DNA of 64,000 bases from Typhlomys cinereus (Eukaryota; Chordata; Mammalia; Rodentia; Platacanthomyidae): assembly GCA_023101885.1 (NCBI GenBank), contig JALPQD010000303.1, forward strand, positions 1,383,786 through 1,447,785. The letters are read 5' to 3'. This document shows positions 25,101 to 33,084 of the stretch, one piece after another. A program made the translations under genes and the position numbers. Under the pieces are notes generated by a model. The model was not told the DNA's origin. It made no database searches and worked only from the letters and a program-made list of their open reading frames with translations. Every line of letters starts with the position of its first letter. Positions within the stretch are counted from its first letter, which is position 1.

Positions 25101-28100
25101 GAGTGACAGTGATGGGAGTGTGTCTGCCGAGTGTTGAATACGCAGGACACAGACAGAGCTGAAGGAGCTAAGTTGGGGTAAAGGTGAGGCGCTTGTGCTC
25201 AGAGCGTCAGCCCTGGGTGGGTTGGTGTGGCTAAGCCTTGGCCTCATCCACCTCTGTATCTTATTTACCAGGTGTGTTCCAGTGTGGTCCTGCTTCAGTC
25301 AATGGAGTCCGAGAGGGTGAAGTGGGCCAGAATTTCGATATGATCTTCATTTTTGCGGAAGTTAATGCTGACCGCATCACCTGGATCTTTAATACCTCAA
25401 ATGGTAGCCAGAAGCAGAATTCCTTGGATACGCGCTCCATTGGAAAGTACATCAGCACCAAGGCGGTGGGCAGCAACTCTCGTATGGATGTCACGGACAG
25501 ATACAAGTATCCGGAAGGTAAGAGAACTATGACGGAGTGGCACTGTAGGACACAGTGATAGGCGGACAGCTTTAAGGGTGGCGAAAAGCAAAGATTGAAC
25601 CCTAGCCCTGCCTCCCCCCACATCCAGATAGTTTTGCCCCAAACTAGGATGTCTTTCTGGCATCAAATGCTCAACTGCTGTTTTCCTGAGAACAAAAAAC
25701 ATCAAGGAGAGCCTCAATGCTGGGGGAAGTTAACTTCAGAGCACATGCAACTATCAACCCAGGTCACCTTCAGAGGAGTTCCTTTCTTGATTGTATGGCT
25801 GAAGTGATAGCACTGCGACTGAACATCAGAGATATACACAGCCCGTATCAGAGGTCCCCAAGGACTTTGGGTCAGATTTCTCCACTAGTGTACTCCCCTC
25901 AGTGTCCCAGAACATAGTGTCCCAGGAAATGACATCCGAACAAAGAAATGATCAAAGAAGCCCGAAGACTTGGGTTGTGCTATGTAGAGTCACAATCCCC
26001 CTTCTCCCCAAGAAGCCCAGCGAGGCATGATCACATGCCCAAGTCTCTGAAACTTCCAGGGTCCTTACCACTTGGGGTCTCCAGGGTCACCATGGAGTCC
26101 TACGAAGCTGCCTTAACTCAATTAGATTTGTTATTCAGAAGTTGTTTGTGAAACCAGCAACATGGTAGTTTTAAATGGTAGCAAAAGTTCTACATGTGAA
26201 GATGTAGTTCCATTCTAGAAATAGCCTCAAAATAATTTGACACTCGTTCTATCAAGCTTTGGTGGTTCTTTAATGGAGCTGCAGTTCACTTTTCTGAAAA
26301 TACTTACAAATAGTTGATTGCTCCTCACAGTCAGCTTTCTGGGTAGCAAGGATGTCAAAAAATGTGCTCTTGTAAATGTGCCTTTGGTAGCCTCTAGAAT
26401 AATGTCCCTGTAGTTCTTTTGTGTGAAAGTGCATTGGGGTAGCCTTTGCATAAGCTCATGACTCTGGCAGAGTCTTCTACAGTCGCAGCTATCAGGGTAT
26501 TATGCATAAACTTCTTCCATGCCATCTCAGCTTTATTTATGTTTCCGTTAGGGTTGACAAAAGTGACTCCATTCTGATTTGTGATAACTTTCCCAGATGC
26601 CTCCTGACTACCTGCTCCAGACGGTGTCACAGGAGAGGCAGATGTCAGATAGGCATTTTCAGCAATGTCGCAGTGTAGAACAAGTGTAAGGAACAGGAAC
26701 AGATAACCTATGACAGAAGGTGAATTTCAGTCCTACCATTTATAATTGTAACCTCAAGCAGATTTCTTGGGATCTCTCATCCCCTTGTTACCTTTCCTGC
26801 CAAACAAGAATAGCAATGCTTCTATTCATTTGCTTTAAATACTCAGCATTAAATGTAGTGCTGAAAACATAAGACAAATTTCAAAGGTGGCATGGGGATC
26901 TTTGTTCATTTGGACATCTGTGCCCTCCCTAGAATAATAGCTTCTACCCATGATAACTATTTTTCAGGCACTGCTTAGCTATATGAGCCTGTGAGTTTCC
27001 CCACTGCTTCTCTGGGGCTCTGGACATCTACCTCCTGAGCAATGGGAGGCAGCCAGGTGGGAGGCTTCCTATAGAACTCCTGACAGGACCTCAGTCTATG
27101 CATGATAGCAGGTCAGACCACCTGGCTGATGTGGTCCAGTTCTTACCTAACAGCGTCAGTTTGTCTCTGGGGGCCCCAGGCAGGAAAAGCTCATAAAATG
27201 GGTTGCTAAGCATTTACACAATAGCAGCATTACAGGGAGAAAACAGCAGCAGGAAGCACAATCTTGAGTAAGCCCAGCAGGTGACCTATATAGACACTGA
27301 GGCTCTGAACCTTATTGTGCAAATACCTGCTTCGAGGGCTCAGGCACCGAAGCTCAGATCTCAGCACAGCCTTCAGCCCTGGGTGTGGACTTACAACTCA
27401 ACTAGAAAATGGAAGGACACCCAGAGGAACCCAGCCCTTCAGGAGCTTTCAACCCCGGTAATTGACTGACTGCTTGTTGTAGGGTTCATGGGAGGAAATT
27501 TAGAACAGGCTCCAGACACCTGGGAAACCAGCCTCTCCCTCCTCTTCATATGAACCCCAGAGTGGTCCAAACCAGTGGTTTCTCTAACTTGATGAGCTTA
27601 CATGCATGGAAAAGACTTGCTAAATTTTAAGGTATTAATTGTTAGTCTCCTGGTAGTTTGAAATTTCTACAGGTTGATTGGGGAAGACAAGAGACCACCA
27701 CTGTGTTCTGCAGATCCCAACACTGTCACTGCTCTGTCGTCATGGGAGGCTGGGACCTTCTGCTGTGTGGTAGATCTGCCTCTAGGTCAAGGCCAGGAGT
27801 CACCTGTGATCCTCAGTCAGCCTGGTGTCTGGAGTTGGTGGTCATTCAGTTCTCAGGGCCTTATAAGCCCTTTTAGAGAATGTCACCAGTATTATCCATG
27901 GACTGCACCTACTGTCACATTCATTAGCATCTGTAGCCTGTGCGAAAAATCAGAAAACCTGTCCTTTTATTTAACTCTTGCAGTTTTGAAAGTACAAATC
28001 TCTTGGCAATTCGAACTAGGCACAATTTGGAATCATACCAGCCATGGGAAGGTTTTCTCATCTGGAACAGATAAGTGTCACTGGCTTACTCTCAAAGTGC

Positions 28101-31100
28101 CTTTAGACATGAGGCAAGGGAACAAGAGGTCGTGTTCTGAAATTCTTTTAAAGTCAGTTCTAAACCATAGTCTTTTGCTTTTTTGCTTATGAATTCAACC
28201 TAACCTTTTCCAGCTCAGTTTTGTTGTTTAGTTTGAAATGATCAGTTTATCTTTCAAGTTTCATAAAAGACTTTTTATCCAAAGAAAGGGAGAGAAGGAA
28301 AGAGGGAAGACAAGAAAAAAGAAAGAGAAGGAGGAAGGAAACATACAAATAAATGATCAAGCCCATAGCAACCGTCTGCAGAAATCGATTCAGCGTCCTC
28401 TGTAGGCTTCTGACCACGTAGGCTAAGAGAGCTGATGAAATTCCGGCAGTTAGGCACTTGGTCACACGGGAGTGAGGTCAACGTTAGTTCCAGGTCACCT
28501 TCCAGGGAGACTACTGCCTGAATTGCTGCCATACCTCTGATGTGTTCTTGTGCTTCTTCCTCCACCTTCTACCTCCACCCAACACACAGGTTCCAGAGAG
28601 GAAAGAGAAGTGCACCAAAAAGCTCTAAGCAAACTTAAGCCTAATGCATCTTTTGGTGCGACATCTGCACGGGATTTGTCAGGGGAGGAAGGAGAACCCA
28701 GCATTTCCGGACGGTTCAAGGTCAATGGTGTACTGGCAGTGGGCAAAGAAGTCAATCTGGCCCTAATGCTGAAAAACCTGACCAGTGATAGGAAAACAGT
28801 GACAGTGAACATGACAGCCTGGACCATCGTCTACAATGGCACACTTGTCCATGAGGTGTGGAAGGATTCTGCCACAATATCCTTGGATCCGGAAGAAGGT
28901 AACTCATCCTACAGTTGGTGGTACTCAAAAAGTTCAAGGTAGGGCTGAAGGGCTCCTACTGGCCTCCCAATGAATCAGCTAATCATGGACAACACCGTGA
29001 ATAATCTCCATAATTAAACCTTGGGTTTCAAAGCTCTGTCAGCTGCAAGTTGCTTTCTTTAAGAATAGGGTAAGTCGTGATGGTACCAACCGAATTCTTC
29101 TTATGCTCTAGAACAGGAAGGAAAGGGGCTTTGTAGGTTCATAGCCACAGCGCAGCATCACTTACTGGTTTACACTCTTCACCTTCTCTGACCTTCTAAA
29201 GGGAGAGAGCTTCAGTATCCCTGTTGTCATAGCAGAAGCAAAGCTTGGAGAACTTTGCGACTTGCTTTAGAAAATGAGATGCCATAGCTATTAAGTGGCA
29301 GTGGCAGTCTCGAGTCTCTATTTTCTAATGCTGAATCCAGCGTCACCTCCTGTTTGTGTTTTGTTGCCCCCACCCGTGGCGCAGATCCCTTGCATGGCTG
29401 GCTTTATATAGGCTTCAATGCATCACAGGTCTCAAACCCTTGGCTCACATTCCCTATAGCTGTCAAGGCAAAGTTTCTTGATTCCTGATGTCGTGACAGG
29501 TTTTCTTGGAGGTCTAAGCATTTGGGAGGATCAGTGACTCGTTGCCCCGGGGCAGCACAGATGGGAAGGGAACAAGGTGGAGCAGAGAAAGATTGGTACT
29601 GTGGGATTAGAATGCAGGTGTGCCTGCACTGGCAAAATCCTTGAGCTGTTATGAAAAGTTTAGGCTTACAAAGCAGATTTACAAGGGTGGGGTGGCTATT
29701 TGCTTCACATAAAGAATTAATAGAAACTGATTAATTACACAAGCCTATTTTGAAAGAATTCTGACTGCAAAGAAATTGACATGTGCTACATCCATTCTAA
29801 GGCAGTACCTCATACCAGTCTGTCTTCTAGCAAAAACATCAAAATCAGAAGCAACTGTTGCTATATTTGCTTTGACACTCAAAGAAGGAGCTATTTTGTA
29901 GGGAGGGAAATCAGGGCTGGAACCCAAGGTCTCACGTATGCTAGGTAAGAATCTATCAGAGGTACATCCCTAGTTTGGGAACAGATATTGCTATTTCTAT
30001 AGGCCAAAAATAATGCAAATAAAAAAAATTTAATCATCAGCAAAAGATGACAAAATGGAATGGAAAGTGGGGAGGAGGTAGGTGAAGCAGTACTGGTGCC
30101 CTGTTTCTGTCCCTTGTTTTCTAGATAACTCTGGGTAAGGCTCATTCCCTCTCTGATCCTCAGTGTTGGGCAACTGAGAGGGTTGAACCAGCTGATGCAA
30201 GGACCTGTTTTCTTCACATTAGGGGCATTCCGGATCAATCCCTCTAGGATTAAAAGTAGAGTTATTTTCTCCTCACAGTCTTACATCTATGCCACTGAAC
30301 ACCCAAGACTATCAAAGTATGGAGAGGTCCCCATTATCGGTAATATCAGCGGAGTTTTGGTGGGGCTAAGATATAGCACATGCAAGGCTAGGTTCTGTCC
30401 ACAGCAAAGAGCGTCCTTGAGACCTGGAGAAAAGCCAGGAAAGGCAGGTCCATCTAGGGAAGCAGTGCAAGCCCAAATGCAGAAGTGGAAACAAGCCTGC
30501 CTCTCATATAGAATAAGAAAGTATGGAGGGTTTTCAAGGGAGAGGTGGCATTTGTCAGGTGAAGTAGTTGTGACTTTGAACTTTATCACTAAGGCAGCAG
30601 AGAACCATGGAAGATTTTTTTCATGAGGTAAAAGAGGAGCAACATAATTTGGGAAAAAATGTGTAGCTTTATAAAGCTTTGTCTTATTGGTGTGTAGATG
30701 ACTCAAGCAGGAGAACTGAGTGGTAGGAAGAAGTTGAGGGTCTGTTGCAGGGAAACCCTAAGTTATGAGATGGCTGGTTTAGTTAGTGCCTTGACCTCTT
30801 CCTAGTAATTACTGTGTCATCATCCTTACTGCTGCTGTTATTAGCTAATTGGTTAGCAATCGTATTCTTCTGTTCCTCAAGATGGAGACTCACCCTCTGC
30901 TATTTTCTTGGCTGGGAGGGTCGCTGTACTTCAGTTATTCAAGACCACCCTTTTTGGAGCCTGTCTGCTATCTTGCATCCTGTTGCCTCCCTGGTCTCTA
31001 CTTTAGAACTCCCTCCATCCCTCTACCTCAAATAAAATAAAAAAGACAGTGTCTGATCCAGCAAAGGCTTGGGCTGCAGCTCCTCCTTGCGCCAACTCAA

Positions 31101-33045
31101 CATAGTTGAATACTATTTGTAACAGTTACTCTCAACTGTTGCTGTGTGAGAGAGCACCCAAAGTCAAACAATTTAAGGGAGAAAGGGAGATTTATTCAGC
31201 TTAAGGTTCCAGAGCAGAGAAACAGTCTTTCGTGGCAGAGGCAACATGGCTGGTGGCTGAATCTGGAGGGAGCTAAGTCACTGCGACATCCTGGAGTCTC
31301 TCTTCTTCTAACTCTTCTATTCTATGATTCCTTTTATCTGGTCTGTTACTAGGAGTTTCCAACCAGATCTAGGGCTGGTCTTTGTATTGTAAATGTATTG
31401 GTCTGGATAATCTCTTCAGATGGTCTGAGAGCTGATCTTAGTTAATGTCAGGTGTGCTAGATTGACACCCAATATTAACTATCATGCTATTTTGTTTTTC
31501 TTTTCTTTCTTTTTTTTTTTTGTGACAGTCTCATTAGCCCAGGCTGACCATGAAGTCACTGTGTAGCAAAGAATGACTTTGACTTTCTGATCATCCTGCC
31601 TCCACTCCAAAGTGCTGGGATTACAGGCATATACCACCACTCCCAGTTTTATTTGATGCTGGGGCTAAAACCCAAGGTTTCCTGGATGCTACACAAGCAT
31701 TCTACCAACTGAGCCACATCCCTAGCTCTCAACTCAGTTCTAAAGAAAGTCTCAGAGCCCATCTTCCCTTCATTTTCAGCCTGTTCCCTTTATTTCTCCT
31801 CACAGAAGTGCAGCACCCGGTGAAGATTTCGTACACTCAGTATGATAGATACCTGAAGTCAGACAACATGATCCGGACCACAGCCATATGTAAAGTGACT
31901 GACGAGGCCGAGGTGGTGGTGGAGCGGGACGTCATATTGGACAACCCTACACTGACTCTGGAGGTAAGAAGGTGGCACTAGTTACCTCACCCAGCTAGCC
32001 TGGTCCCAGGAATCCCGTAACTGCTAGGATATAGGCAGGGAAGGTAGCGTCTCTTGGGGGGGGGGGGTCACTCAGCAGTCTCATGGACCAGGCTGTCTCT
32101 TGTCTACTGTGTCTGTATATGGTGCTTGCACCTTCCTGTCCAGCCCCTTGCTGGTTTCCCAAGTGCACATTGGAGAAACCAGGTAATTGTGTCTCTGATT
32201 TCTAGAGTTCCTACCTTTAGGACAGGGATCCAGGGTGCCCACTCTGATGTGGGCTCTCATTTTCCCCAAGAAGCTGGCCCCCCATACATCCTCCCACTAC
32301 TCTGTGTGCTCTGGATTGTGCTTCAAGACAAGGTGGTCCCATCTCCTGTGAGCCCATGTCAGAACTATCCCAACATTGGGCTAAGTAGCCAAGTGGAACT
32401 GGCCTGTTTTCTGAGCCCTCATATTTATCAGCCCTGGTGCTGAATAAGTGCCTTAACTGAGTCTCAGTTGCCCCAACTATCAGAGGAATAAGAAGACGAT
32501 TCCCTTACATAGCGCCATCTTTTCAGGGAAGCTTTTCCTGGCTCTACAAATCAGACCAGGTCCCTAGTTGTGCGTCCACAGAACTTTGTCCTCCCCCTTC
32601 GTAGCATTTTTGCCTGCTGAAAACAAACTTGTATGCAATGATCTGTCTCCTATGTGACTGCAAATGCCAGATGGGCAGGTGTATTGGTATTCTGGGGTCA
32701 TCATTGACAAATCTTGTAAGGCAGAAATAGCACCCTTTGCAGAGCATAGCTAGACTTTAGCTAGTGGTAGTGGACTAAGTTCTTCCCTTCCCAGAGGACA
32801 GCTTTTGTCAGTCCCTGCTCATTACTTGGATGGTACAGCCTTTCTCACTTCACCAAGAAGTTCTCCCCATTGCTACTGACATGATGTTTTTCTGAGTGTC
32901 CGTTCTAACTCCTGAAGCTATAATATAATGCTAGATAGCAGCCCACTCAGATGCATGCATTTTACCTTATAAGAATCAATGTTTAAATAAGTTCATGATA
33001 TCCTCAGACCTTCTGTAACATCTTTTTCCCCTTTATTTATAGTGC

Positions 33046-33084
<39 letters not shown>

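Noticed and set aside
27674..28192. 172-codon open frame on the plus strand in intron 9
   Set aside because: Not similar to transglutaminase and no conserved motif. The known exon order 9 to 10 leaves no room for an added exon.
30183..30626. 147-codon open frame in intron 10
   Set aside because: No recognisable domain, no acceptor and donor pair in phase.
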